Source: Anaerolineae bacterium
Lineage (GTDB): Bacteria > Chloroflexota > Anaerolineae > J102
Direction: 5' to 3'
Length of the DNA stretch: 14,116 nucleotides
NCBI GenBank assembly: GCA_026992375.1
Contig: JALXAF010000360.1
Coordinates: 1 to 14,116, forward strand
Below are positions 1 to 8,300 of the stretch, piece after piece (the first letter of the stretch is position 1; every line of letters begins with the position of its first letter). The notes under the pieces were generated by a model. It was not told the origin of the DNA. It did not search any database and saw only the letters and a program-made list of their open reading frames with translations. The position numbers were made by a program, and so were the translations under genes.

Positions 1-32
1 ACGTGTATCATGGTTTGTACAGCGGTTGACAT
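1..32 (-). CDS. 5' end of a leftward gene, product unknown (partial)
   Basis: Only the first ten codons plus two bases are inside the window, reading MSTAVQTMIH on the minus strand. The start is supported by an excellent Shine-Dalgarno, AAGGAG, with a six-base spacer before the ATG at 32-30. Nothing can be said about the product from ten residues. The Shine-Dalgarno lies inside a nine-base inverted repeat described separately, so translation of this gene may be controlled at the RNA level. There is no overlapping candidate on the other strand. The call that a gene starts here rests on the ribosome binding site and the open frame to the window edge. Confidence 0.6.
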   Translation of the reverse strand, partial: MSTAVQTMIH

Positions 33-40
33 GGTTTGCT

Positions 41-75
41 CCTTATGAGTGTCTCCGGAAGTGGCTCTCATAAGG
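41..75 (-). promoter_or_regulatory. Inverted repeat masking the Shine-Dalgarno of the left-edge gene
   Basis: CCTTATGAG (minus strand, 75-67) is the perfect complement of CTCATAAGG (49-41), separated by 17 bases. The second arm contains the AAGG of the AAGGAG ribosome binding site of the gene starting at 32. In the mRNA a nine-pair stem would cover most of that site. It could be a translational switch (thermosensor, protein or ligand site), or instead a DNA operator of two half-sites. The sequence shows the repeat; the function is inferred. Confidence 0.5.
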
Positions 76-370
76 ATGTACCATTCAGCCGCTTTTGTCA
101 CGTTCGCATTTAGCGGAAACTAAAGATTCATCTGAGTTGGCTTCCTGAACAGTTTATGCACTTCGTAACGTCCGGAAACATTCAATCGTACCGATTCTTA
201 ATACCTTTGCCGTGGATGATGCAATACCGGCATCCGCACCAAGAATTGTTTGAACCAAGAAAAATATCCTGATGTATTCTTCTTCCGAACAGTTCTGGTA
301 CTGGCAATACTCAATACACTGGTGGAACCGTTACTTATTCCACTGCCAGAGGCAGTGGTTTACGTTCAAT
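76..370. other. Non-coding stretch, no gene seen
   Basis: About 300 bases that look AT-richer than the genes to the right. No frame has a plausible start, ribosome binding site and protein-like composition together. A short plus-strand frame without ATG (about 226-372) reads hydrophobic residues such as VLVLAILNTLVEPLLIPLP, but it has no start and I do not call it. A perfect eight-base hairpin lies within (340-358). The stretch may be simple intergenic DNA or a decayed gene remnant. Confidence 0.5.
340..358. repeat. Short perfect hairpin
   Basis: CCACTGCC, a three-base AGA loop, then GGCAGTGG. The eight-pair stem is GC-rich and symmetric, and neither side has a T-run, so it is not a standard intrinsic terminator. 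Its role is unknown. Confidence 0.4.
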
Positions 371-408
371 AATAAAAAACTTCCCGAAGCTGACGCCGCG
401 GGAAGTTT
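371..408 (-). terminator. Rho-independent terminator of the PD40 gene
   Basis: On the minus strand AAACTTCCCG (408-399) pairs perfectly with CGGGAAGTTT (386-377) over a 12-base loop, and the stem runs into TTTTTTATT. It begins about 25 bases after the stop codon at 434. The T-run exists only in the leftward direction. Confidence 0.85.
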
Positions 409-433
409 GTATGTTGGGGGCATGAATTCGATA

Positions 434-1645
434 CTATGGCTTCCAATCGCCGAAACGATCTTCGCCCGGCGAATCCGTCAGTTGCCGCAAGTTGGAGCCA
501 TCTGCGTTCATAATGAACATGTCCCAGTTGGTTTGGGGGCGGTGGCTGAAGATGATGGCTGCGCCATCCATCGCCCAGATGGGGTTTGAGTCGTTGCCGG
601 GCTCGGTGGTGAGACGGGTGATGTCGCCGCCTTCTGCATCCATGACGTAGATGTCGCGATCGCCATTGCGACGGCTGGCGAAGGCGATCTTGCCGCCATC
701 AGGCGACCAACGGGGGAAGAAGTCGTCGTCGGGATTTTCGGTGAGCTGCTGGGGCTGGCAGACGTCGATATCGCCCGTCTGGCCCGCAAGTCGCGCATCC
801 AGACACTCGTCCACCTTCAGTTTCCAGATATCCCAATTGCCGCTGCGATCGCTGACGAACGCCAGCCATTTGCCGTCCAACGACCAATCGGGATAGGTGT
901 GGAAAAAATTATCTTGCAGCAAGTTGACAGGCTCGGCGTCGCCGCCGTAGGGCATAACGAAAATCTGGTAATTGCCTTCCCGCTCGCTGGTGAAGACGAT
1001 GTATTTGCCGTCAGGCGACCAAGTCGCGCCCCATTCGTGGCTATCGGGCCAATCCAGCAGGCGCTTGCGGCCCGAGCCATCCGCGTTGATAACGAAGAGA
1101 TCGTTGTATTGCCGGTCTTCGTTGCTGCTGAACAGTGCCATGTTGCCATCGGGCGACCAGCGGGGCTCTACGTCGGCGGCGGTGCTGGTGGTGAGCTGAG
1201 TCGGGGCGCCAGGATGGGCGAGGTTCAGCGTCCAGAGATCGAAATTGCCTGAGCGCGCGCTGGCAAAAACGAGTTCGCCATGCGCTTTTCCTGCGCCTGG
1301 CGGAAGATTTGAGCCTGCTTTGGGCGTGGGAAGGGGCGATTCGGCCGGCGCAGCGGCCTGTTCGGGCGTGGAGGTGGGCTTTGGCGTTGTTTTTGGCGCG
1401 ATCGTGGGTGAGGGTTGGGGCGGGTGTGTGGGAGCCGATGGAATCGTCGTTGGGGTGGGGGCGGGCAATGTCGGTGTTTTCACGCCGCCCTCGGCCGCCA
1501 TACATCCGGCCAGCGCCCATGCAAAGAGGGCCATTCCCAACAAGATCAACCGTCGGGAGCGAACGCGCCCGAACAGAGCGCCGCCGAACAAGCCGACGCC
1601 AACAACGAGAAGCAATGAAGCGAACAGCAGTATTGTCATTTCCAT
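434..1645 (-). CDS. PD40/TolB-type beta-propeller surface protein
   Basis: 403 residues. Residues 4-26 form a hydrophobic segment. The basic patch RVRSRR (27-32) and a second hydrophobic run (33-47) follow, ending in LAGC with Cys48, which resembles a lipobox. A low-complexity Thr/Pro/Ala linker covers about 56-118. The rest is a propeller of about six PD40 (WD40-like) blades, shown by repeated xWSPDGxxIxF and D(I/L)(W/F/Y)VMNADG phrases, as in the C-terminal half of TolB. The protein is therefore probably anchored at the cell surface, with the propeller outside on a flexible stalk. There is no TolB N-terminal domain and no pal/tol neighbour, so a Tol-Pal role is not supported; a binding or scaffold role is more likely. 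The ATG at 1645 has GAGG nine bases upstream. It is a single-gene unit with its own promoter and terminator. Confidence 0.85.
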   Translation of the reverse strand: MEMTILLFASLLLVVGVGLFGGALFGRVRSRRLILLGMALFAWALAGCMAAEGGVKTPTLPAPTPTTIPSAPTHPPQPSPTIAPKTTPKPTSTPEQAAAPAESPLPTPKAGSNLPPGAGKAHGELVFASARSGNFDLWTLNLAHPGAPTQLTTSTAADVEPRWSPDGNMALFSSNEDRQYNDLFVINADGSGRKRLLDWPDSHEWGATWSPDGKYIVFTSEREGNYQIFVMPYGGDAEPVNLLQDNFFHTYPDWSLDGKWLAFVSDRSGNWDIWKLKVDECLDARLAGQTGDIDVCQPQQLTENPDDDFFPRWSPDGGKIAFASRRNGDRDIYVMDAEGGDITRLTTEPGNDSNPIWAMDGAAIIFSHRPQTNWDMFIMNADGSNLRQLTDSPGEDRFGDWKP

Positions 1646-1665
1646 GGAATTTATCCTCTAATCAT

Positions 1666-1700
1666 AACGACCGACGGACAAATTCCCGTCGTCGTTTTTT
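1666..1700 (+). terminator. Terminator-like hairpin with T6 on the plus strand, in the 5' UTR of the PD40 gene
   Basis: AACGACCGACGG (1666-1677) pairs with CCGTCGTCGTT (1686-1696) with one bulged C and an eight-base loop, followed by T6 (1695-1700). Read rightward it has the form of an intrinsic terminator, yet no rightward gene lies to its left. Read leftward it is a hairpin in the leader of the PD40 mRNA, outside the ribosome binding site. It may block antisense transcription into thrC or stabilise the leader. Confidence 0.5.
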
Positions 1701-1766
1701 GCAATCTGGCGGGATGACGTCAATGACATCGCCTGCCAGGCGCGCGCTGCATAGCGCTGCAAGAGC

Positions 1767-1795
1767 ATTATAGAGGAGAGCCCGTCTGCAAGCAA
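1767..1795 (-). promoter_or_regulatory. Probable sigma-70-type promoter for the PD40 gene
   Basis: A perfect TATAAT on the minus strand (1772-1767) lies 17 bases downstream of TTGCTT (1795-1790). It sits just after the thrC stop and points at the PD40 gene, giving a leader of roughly 115 bases. The -10 match is strong and the -35 weak. Confidence 0.55.
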
Positions 1796-1806
1796 GCGCC
1801 AGGCAA

Positions 1807-3129
<1,323 letters not shown>

Positions 3130-3182
3130 GGCTCAATGGAAGGTGGAGAGTGGGGTGTTTTCGTAAAAGGAGTCTGGATGGA

Positions 3183-4562
3183 TCATTCGAGGACGCCCAT
3201 GATGGCTTTTGCCTGTGCGATTTGGGCCAACACCGCCTCGCGGGCTGTGCCGCCCGGAGCCTTGCGCTGCTCCACCGAGCGTTCGAAATCCCACACGGCC
3301 AGCGCGTCTTCCGTAAAACCGGGATGGATGCGTTGCAGGTCTTCCAGCGATAGCGCCCGCAGGGGAGCGCCGCGGCGCTCCGCCTCCTGCACTACCTGGC
3401 CCACAATGTGGTGACTCTGGCGGAAGGGGACACCCTGGGCCACCAGCCAATCGGCCAGATCTGTGGCAAGCATGACATCATCCAGTGCGGCCCGCATTTT
3501 GTCCGGGCGCAGTGTCATGGTGGCCAGCGCCCCGGTGACCACAGGCAGGGCCAGTTGCAAGACGTCGATGGCGTCGAACAGGGGCTCCTTGTCCTCCTGC
3601 AAATCCTTGTTGTAGGTGGAGGGAATGCCCTTGAGGGTGACCAGCAGGCCCGTGAGATCGCCGATGACGCGCCCGGTTTTGCCCCGCACCAGCTCGAAAG
3701 CGTCTGGATTTTTCTTCTGCGGCATCAGGCTGGAGCCGGTGGTGTAGGCGTCCGACAGGTGGATGAAACCCAGGCTGGGATTGGAGTAGAGGATCAAATC
3801 CTCGCTGAGACGGCTGAGATGCACGCTGAGCATGGCGGCCCAGAACAGGAATTCGGCCACGAAATCCCGGTCGCTGACCGCGTCCATACTGTTCTCGCTG
3901 ATGCGACTGAAGCCCAGACGCATGGCCAGCTTTTCCCGATCGATGTCCAACGGCGTGCCGGCCAGTGCGCCTGAACCCAGGGGCATCACCTCGATGCGTC
4001 GCCGCATATCCTCCAGACGCCCCCAATCTCGCTGCAACATCCAGAAGAAGCTCATCATCCAGTGCGAAAAACGCACCGGCTGCGCGGGCTGCAAATGGGT
4101 GTAGCCGGGCATGATCACATCGACGCCTTGCTCCGCCGCATGAATGATGGTCAGTTGCAGGTCGTTTAGCTGGCCTTCCAGCGCACCCAGAACGTTGCAC
4201 AGATACAGGCGCAGGTCGGTGGCCACCTGATCGTTGCGGCTACGGCCTGTGTGCAGCTTGCCCGCCACCGGCCCGATAAGCTCGGTCAGCCGTCGTTCCA
4301 CCGCAGTGTGAATATCTTCATCTTCGGGGCGGATGATGAAGCTGCCTTCATCCCACTCCTCGAACACCTTCTCCAACCCGTTGACGATCCTGTCCCGCTC
4401 AGCTTCGCTGAGAACGCCCGCTTCGCAGATGGCGTTGGCGTAAGCCTGCGACGCGATGATGTCAACCTCCCACAGGCGGGCGTCGAAGCCGATGGATTTG
4501 TTGAACCGATCCATGTGAGGATCAGTCGGCTGGTCGAATCTGCCGCCCCAGAGTCTGCTCAT
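3183..4562 (-). CDS. argH: Argininosuccinate lyase
   Basis: 459 residues, full length for ArgH, which splits argininosuccinate into arginine and fumarate in the last step of arginine synthesis; the family works as a cytoplasmic homotetramer. It opens with MSRLWGGRF, typical of the family. TGRSRNDQVATDLRLY (about 105-120) and MPGYTHLQPAQP carry substrate-binding residues and the catalytic-region His156. The fumarase/lyase signature GSSLMPQKKNPD (276-287) holds the catalytic serine loop. A TTG six codons upstream also opens the frame, but the ATG at 4562 is better because GGAGG lies seven bases before it. The ATG overlaps the TGA of the upstream aldo/keto reductase gene (ATGA), suggesting translational coupling. 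argG is not in the window. Confidence 0.96.
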   Translation of the reverse strand: MSRLWGGRFDQPTDPHMDRFNKSIGFDARLWEVDIIASQAYANAICEAGVLSEAERDRIVNGLEKVFEEWDEGSFIIRPEDEDIHTAVERRLTELIGPVAGKLHTGRSRNDQVATDLRLYLCNVLGALEGQLNDLQLTIIHAAEQGVDVIMPGYTHLQPAQPVRFSHWMMSFFWMLQRDWGRLEDMRRRIEVMPLGSGALAGTPLDIDREKLAMRLGFSRISENSMDAVSDRDFVAEFLFWAAMLSVHLSRLSEDLILYSNPSLGFIHLSDAYTTGSSLMPQKKNPDAFELVRGKTGRVIGDLTGLLVTLKGIPSTYNKDLQEDKEPLFDAIDVLQLALPVVTGALATMTLRPDKMRAALDDVMLATDLADWLVAQGVPFRQSHHIVGQVVQEAERRGAPLRALSLEDLQRIHPGFTEDALAVWDFERSVEQRKAPGGTAREAVLAQIAQAKAIMGVLE

Positions 4563-5530
4563 GCCTTGGCCTCCGTGCAACTGGCTTCATCCAACAACGC
4601 CATCTCCTCCTCCGAAAGCCGAATGTCCACGGCCTCCAGGCTGGGCGTCAGTTGCTCGATGGAGTTGGCCCCGATGATGGGGGCGGTGATGACGGGCTGA
4701 TTCAGCAGCCAGGCCAGCGCAATCTGCAAAGGCAAGACGCCCCGCTCATCCGCGATGCGCTCCACCGCGGCCAGCACCCGCCAGCCATACTCGTTGAAGT
4801 ACTTGCGCTTGACGCTTTCCTGCCGGGCGGAATCCGGGGGCGGGGAGTCGAGGTGGTACTTGCCGGTGAGAAAACCGCCCGCCAGGGGGCTGTAAGGAAT
4901 GACGCCGATCTGCTCGCTTTCGCACAATGGCTTCAGCTCCGCCTCGAATTCGGTGCGATGCACCAGGTTGTAGTGGGGTTGCAGACTGTCATATCGGGCC
5001 AGATCGTGCTTATCGCTGATGCAAAGCGCTTTCATCAGCCGCCAGGCGCTGATGTTGGATGCGCCGATGTAACGCACCTTGCCCTGCCGCACCAGATCAT
5101 CCAGCGCCCGCAAAGTCTCATCAATGGGCGTTTCCAGATCATCCCAATGAATCTGGTAAAGATCGATGTAATCGGTTTGCAGGCGACGCAGGCTGTCTTC
5201 CACCGCGTGCATGATGTGCTTGCGACTCAATCCCTCGCCATTGGGCCCATCCCACATGCGGCCGCGCACCTTGGTGGCCAACACCACATGCCGGCGATTA
5301 CCCCGCTCCTTCATCCACTTGCCGATGATGGTTTCGGAGACGCCGCCTGGATTGCCCTCGACCCAGCGGGAATAAATGTCGGCGGTGTCGATGAAGTTGC
5401 CACCCGCTTCCATGAACGCATCCATCACCTCGAATGCGGTCTGTTCGCTGGCGGTCCAACCCCACTGCATGGTTCCCAGACAAATTTCGGAGACGCGCAA
5501 ACCTGCACGGCCAAGGTCTCGGTAATTCAT
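4559..5530 (-). CDS. Aldo/keto reductase
   Basis: 323 residues, a TIM-barrel NAD(P)H-dependent oxidoreductase of the AKR superfamily. The catalytic tetrad is intact: Asp48 and Tyr53 in FIDTADIY, Lys87 in LATKV, His128 in YQIHWD. The C-terminal PIIGANSIEQL matches the nucleotide-phosphate-binding loop. The closest types are the YhdN/Mgs-like or 'predicted oxidoreductase' AKRs; the substrate cannot be read from sequence. A TTG at 5542 gives four more residues, but AAGGAAGG (5550-5543) touches that TTG directly. It is 12 bases from the ATG at 5530, so the ATG is preferred. That start leaves an eight-base gap after the stress-protein gene. The stop overlaps the argH start by four bases. Possible roles are aldehyde detoxification or redox balance beside the stress protein. 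Confidence 0.9.
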   Translation of the reverse strand: MNYRDLGRAGLRVSEICLGTMQWGWTASEQTAFEVMDAFMEAGGNFIDTADIYSRWVEGNPGGVSETIIGKWMKERGNRRHVVLATKVRGRMWDGPNGEGLSRKHIMHAVEDSLRRLQTDYIDLYQIHWDDLETPIDETLRALDDLVRQGKVRYIGASNISAWRLMKALCISDKHDLARYDSLQPHYNLVHRTEFEAELKPLCESEQIGVIPYSPLAGGFLTGKYHLDSPPPDSARQESVKRKYFNEYGWRVLAAVERIADERGVLPLQIALAWLLNQPVITAPIIGANSIEQLTPSLEAVDIRLSEEEMALLDEASCTEAKA

Positions 5531-5538
5531 AATGGGTT

Positions 5539-5982
5539 TCAACCTTCCTTGGAACGGATGAGGAGCACCGGACAGGGCGCATGACGCACAACCGATTCGG
5601 CCACGCTACCAAACACGAGGCGGCTGAGGCCGCTACGCCCGTGGGTTGTCATTACGATGAGATCGATGTCGTTTTGTTCAGCGTAATCGACAATGGCCTC
5701 GGCCACCACATCGCGTTCGACGACGGCAGTCTTGACGTTGACGCCTTCCTCGCGCAAGGGGGCGGCCAGTTTCTCAAGGTAATCAAGGGCCTCTTTTTTC
5801 AGGGCTTCGGGATCAGGGAGAGGTACTGCCATGTTGACATCGGGAGCCGCCAATGGCAGAGGCAGGTGCACCACCTGAAAGAGCGTCACTTCAGTGGCGC
5901 CTTTGCAAAGCTCTGTGGCGTAGGGGATGGCCTGTTCGGCCAGTTTCGAGCCGTCCAAAGGCGCCAGGATTTTTTTATACAT
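5539..5982 (-). CDS. Universal stress protein (UspA family)
   Basis: 147 residues, the usual size of a single Usp domain. It begins MYKKILAPLDGS, the family's first strand and ATP-contact Asp. It ends with THGRSGLSRLVFGSVAESV and a HAPCPVLLI strand, matching the G-x2-G-x9-G-S nucleotide loop of the ATP-binding (MJ0577-like) subgroup, except that the first Gly is Thr112, a common variant. Such proteins bind ATP or AMP as homodimers and help cells survive starvation or energy stress. The frame stays open 31 codons further upstream, but those residues are Arg/His-rich and unlike the family. AGGAGG (5994-5989) lies six bases before the ATG at 5982, which decides the start. It is the first gene of the usp-akr-argH-thrC run. 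Confidence 0.92.
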   Translation of the reverse strand: MYKKILAPLDGSKLAEQAIPYATELCKGATEVTLFQVVHLPLPLAAPDVNMAVPLPDPEALKKEALDYLEKLAAPLREEGVNVKTAVVERDVVAEAIVDYAEQNDIDLIVMTTHGRSGLSRLVFGSVAESVVRHAPCPVLLIRSKEG

Positions 5983-6102
5983 GAGCTTCCTCCTGTGAAA
6001 AAGGCGAAGAACGACGCGATTGAAGCGAATAACAGCATGATGTCGCTGCAATCGACCGGGGCGATGTCGCCGCAAATGTCACCGCGGGCGCATTGCATCT
6101 GC

Positions 6103-6111
6103 ATTATGACA
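6103..6111 (-). promoter_or_regulatory. Possible extended -10 promoter for the usp operon
   Basis: On the minus strand TGTCATAAT gives an extended -10 (TG-N-CATAAT, five of six matches). No convincing -35 hexamer is present 16-18 bases upstream. It is placed after the Nudix stop and would give a leader of about 110 bases before the stress-protein gene. Confidence 0.3.
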
Positions 6112-6149
6112 GATTTTGCGTGGAAAGGAAATGAGAAAAGTCAGTCTGT

Positions 6150-6866
6150 TCAGGGGAATCGACGGCGGGCTTTTTCCAGTTCTATAGCAGCAGCCGTGAA
6201 TCGATAGAGCTTGGCCGGGCGATGATCGCCATGCCGAAACTTGCCAGTCTCTTCGATGATGTCCATACTCAAAATCTTTTTGCGGAAGTTGCGTTTATCC
6301 AATTTTTCTTGCAGGACAACCTCGTAGACGTTCTGAAGCTGGCTCAGGGTAAATGCTTCGGGCAGCAACAAAAAGCCCAGGCCTGTGTATTCCAGTTTGT
6401 AGCGCAGCCGCTGCAGGGCGTAGCGCACGATGCGCTCATGATCAAAGGCCAGTGGCGGCAGATGATAAACGTCGAACCAGTCGGCATCGCCCGCGTCATC
6501 GCCGGCGCGAACCTCGCCCGTCAAATCCTCGCTGACAATGGCGAAATAGGCCACGCTGATGGTCCAACCCCGAGGATCACGACCAGGATCGCCGAAAGTG
6601 TATAATTGCTCGAGATAAATCCCTTTCAGCCCCGCCTCCTCGAACAACTCCCGGGCGGCCGCCTCCTCCAGACGCTCATCTTTTTGCACGAATCCGCCCG
6701 GCAGCGCCCAACGGTCCTTAAATGGCTCGCCTCTTCGTCTGATGAGGAGCACGCGCAGAGTCCCTTCAGTGAATGTGAATAACACCACATCCACTGTAAC
6801 CGAAGGTTTGGGGTGTTTTTCTTCTGGGCAGGAGGCGTTAGGGGAGTGAGAAGAGTGTGTTTCCAT
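6150..6866 (-). CDS. Nudix hydrolase with NrtR-type C-terminal winged-helix domain
   Basis: 238 residues. An N-terminal Nudix domain (about 22-145) has a complete box: Gly58, Glu64, and REL-x-EE-x-GL at 72-80, so it should keep metal-dependent hydrolase activity. The C-terminal part (about 160-235: LPEAFTLSQLQNVYEVVL, then LDKRNFRKKILSM and RPAKLYRF) matches the winged-helix tail of NrtR-like regulators and related ADP-ribose pyrophosphatases. Family members control NAD or sugar genes by sensing ADP-ribose-type ligands. No NAD or sugar pathway gene is adjacent here, so hydrolase or regulator remains open. A TTG at 6929 extends the frame, but it would run through the fabH terminator and the promoter, so the ATG at 6866 is chosen. 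No Shine-Dalgarno precedes it, consistent with a leaderless mRNA. Confidence 0.88.
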   Translation of the reverse strand: METHSSHSPNASCPEEKHPKPSVTVDVVLFTFTEGTLRVLLIRRRGEPFKDRWALPGGFVQKDERLEEAAARELFEEAGLKGIYLEQLYTFGDPGRDPRGWTISVAYFAIVSEDLTGEVRAGDDAGDADWFDVYHLPPLAFDHERIVRYALQRLRYKLEYTGLGFLLLPEAFTLSQLQNVYEVVLQEKLDKRNFRKKILSMDIIEETGKFRHGDHRPAKLYRFTAAAIELEKARRRFP

Positions 6867-6872
6867 AAATCT

Positions 6873-6901
6873 ATCGTAGCGCACTCTGCCCCGCTCGTCA
6901 A
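6873..6901 (-). promoter_or_regulatory. Promoter of the Nudix gene, predicted leaderless
   Basis: TTGACG (6901-6896), a 17-base spacer, then TACGAT (6878-6873) on the minus strand. Only six bases separate the -10 from the ATG at 6866, so transcription should start at or very near the A of the start codon. This agrees with the missing Shine-Dalgarno. The -35 follows the T-run of the fabH terminator after a single base. Confidence 0.6.
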
Positions 6902-6902
6902 G

Positions 6903-6934
6903 AAAAAACGGGCCTGTCCCGAAGGACAAACCCG
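6903..6934 (-). terminator. Rho-independent terminator of the fabF-fabH operon
   Basis: On the minus strand CGGGTTTGTCC (6934-6924) pairs with GGACAGGCCCG (6919-6909) in 11 pairs, two of them G-U, around a UUCG tetraloop closed by C-G, and is followed by T6 (6908-6903). C(UUCG)G is an unusually stable loop. In the plus-strand RNA the two G-U positions become C-A mismatches, so the direction is leftward. It lies about 67 bases after the fabH stop. Confidence 0.92.
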
Positions 6935-7001
6935 CACAAAGGTCTCGATTCTCACGACTGGCGGCTTATGTCGCCAGGACGACGCCTGGGAATATCGTCA
7001 A

Positions 7002-8300
7002 TCATTCAGGCGTCTTTTCTTCTGTGGATGCGTTTTGCTGGTGCAACTCATCGGTTTCTGGGCGAGCCTCCTCTGCCTCCTCCAGGGGCTCTTCAGATTC
7101 CAGCAACTTGCGCCATTCTTCCAGCCTTTTGGCGAGCACCTGAGGCAGGCTGTCACCTTCTTCCGTCACGAGATTGCTGCCCAGATGGTGGCTCAGACGC
7201 AGAAGCTGGGAGCGGGCTCTGGAAAGGCCATAACTGGCCGAACGCTGGCTGGCCCGCCAGAAGGAGACTTCTTTCTCGGTGGGCACGCCCCATTTGATGG
7301 CTGTGCCCGCCCAGGTGAGGCCAGCGCCAAACCCAACCATGACGATGGTGTCGTTTTGCTTGATCCGATCCTGCTCGATGGCTTCACAGAGGGCGATGGG
7401 AATCGATGCGGTGGAGGTATTGCCGTAGTATTGCAGATTTCTGAAGACTTTCTCCTCCGGCAGCTTCAAATTCCGCATCGAAACCGCTATGATGCGCTCG
7501 TTGGCCTGGTGGGGGATGACCAGATCGACGTCATCTACGGTCAGGCCCGCTTTATCCAGCACCTTGCGGGTGGCTTCGGCCATGATGCGGGTGGCGAAGC
7601 GAAAGACGGCCCGACCGTTCATCTTGATGAAATGCTGGCCCGAAGCCACCGTCTCCAGGGTTGCGGGCATTTTGCTACCTCCCGCTGGCAGGATGAGCAG
7701 ATCGCCGCCCGAGCCGTCGCAGCCCATCTCGGTGGAGAGAATGCCGCCCGGCACGGGACTGCTCTGCACCAGCACCGCGCCCGCGCCATCGCCAAACAGC
7801 ACGCAGGTGTTGCGATCCGACCAATCGGTGATGCGAGAAAGGGTTTCGGCTCCGATGACCAACACGTTCTCCGCCTGTCCCGAGGCGATGAGGCCCTTGG
7901 CCACTCCCAGCCCATAAACAAAGCCCGAACAGGCCGCGCTGAGATCAAAGGCCCCGGCGTTGACAGCGCCAAGCAAATCCTGCACAATGCAGGCGGTGGC
8001 CGGAAAGGTGTGTTCGGGCGAGGACGTGGACACGATGATCATATCCACCTTGCTGACGGGGATATCCGCCACCTCCAGCGCCTCGCGCGCGGCCCGGGCC
8101 GCCAGCGTGGCGGTGGTTTCTCCTGGGTCCACAGCGATGCGTCGCTGCTGAATGCCGGTGCGGGAGCGGATCCATTCGTCGCTGGTGTCCACAACCTGCT
8201 CCAGCTCGTGGTTTGTGACCACGCGATCGGGCAGCGCCTTGCCCCAACCAACGATATGAGCGTAGCGGCCAAAGGGCATCATGCCAAGATCAGTCGTCAT
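7002..8300 (-). CDS. fabH: Beta-ketoacyl-ACP synthase III with C-terminal extension
   Basis: 432 residues. The first ~337 are a complete FabH thiolase fold, which condenses an acyl-CoA starter with malonyl-ACP to begin fatty-acid synthesis. The catalytic triad is Cys124 (DLSAACSGF), His264 (IPHQAN) and Asn294 (YYGNTS). Usual FabH is about 310-340 residues; here about 95 extra residues follow (338-432). They consist of a basic, helix-prone part (FWRASQRSASYGLSRARSQL) and a very acidic Glu-rich tail. The frame opens 22 codons further upstream, but GGGAGG (8314-8309) is eight bases before the ATG at 8300, so that start is used. It overlaps the end of fabF by 11 bases and its Shine-Dalgarno is inside fabF, implying coupled translation. 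Starter specificity cannot be read. Confidence 0.93.
   Translation of the reverse strand: MTTDLGMMPFGRYAHIVGWGKALPDRVVTNHELEQVVDTSDEWIRSRTGIQQRRIAVDPGETTATLAARAAREALEVADIPVSKVDMIIVSTSSPEHTFPATACIVQDLLGAVNAGAFDLSAACSGFVYGLGVAKGLIASGQAENVLVIGAETLSRITDWSDRNTCVLFGDGAGAVLVQSSPVPGGILSTEMGCDGSGGDLLILPAGGSKMPATLETVASGQHFIKMNGRAVFRFATRIMAEATRKVLDKAGLTVDDVDLVIPHQANERIIAVSMRNLKLPEEKVFRNLQYYGNTSTASIPIALCEAIEQDRIKQNDTIVMVGFGAGLTWAGTAIKWGVPTEKEVSFWRASQRSASYGLSRARSQLLRLSHHLGSNLVTEEGDSLPQVLAKRLEEWRKLLESEEPLEEAEEARPETDELHQQNASTEEKTPE

Noticed and set aside
226..372. Short hydrophobic plus-strand frame ending at TAA 370-372
   Set aside because: It looks like a membrane helix, but it has no start codon, no ribosome binding site and a stop just upstream. 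Not enough to call even a pseudogene.
272..589. 105-codon plus-strand frame
   Set aside because: Runs across the terminator at 371-408 into the antisense of the PD40 gene; Trp-rich odd composition.
5983..6075. Upstream extension of the universal stress protein
   Set aside because: Extra residues are Arg/His-rich, and AGGAGG six bases before the ATG at 5982 settles the start.
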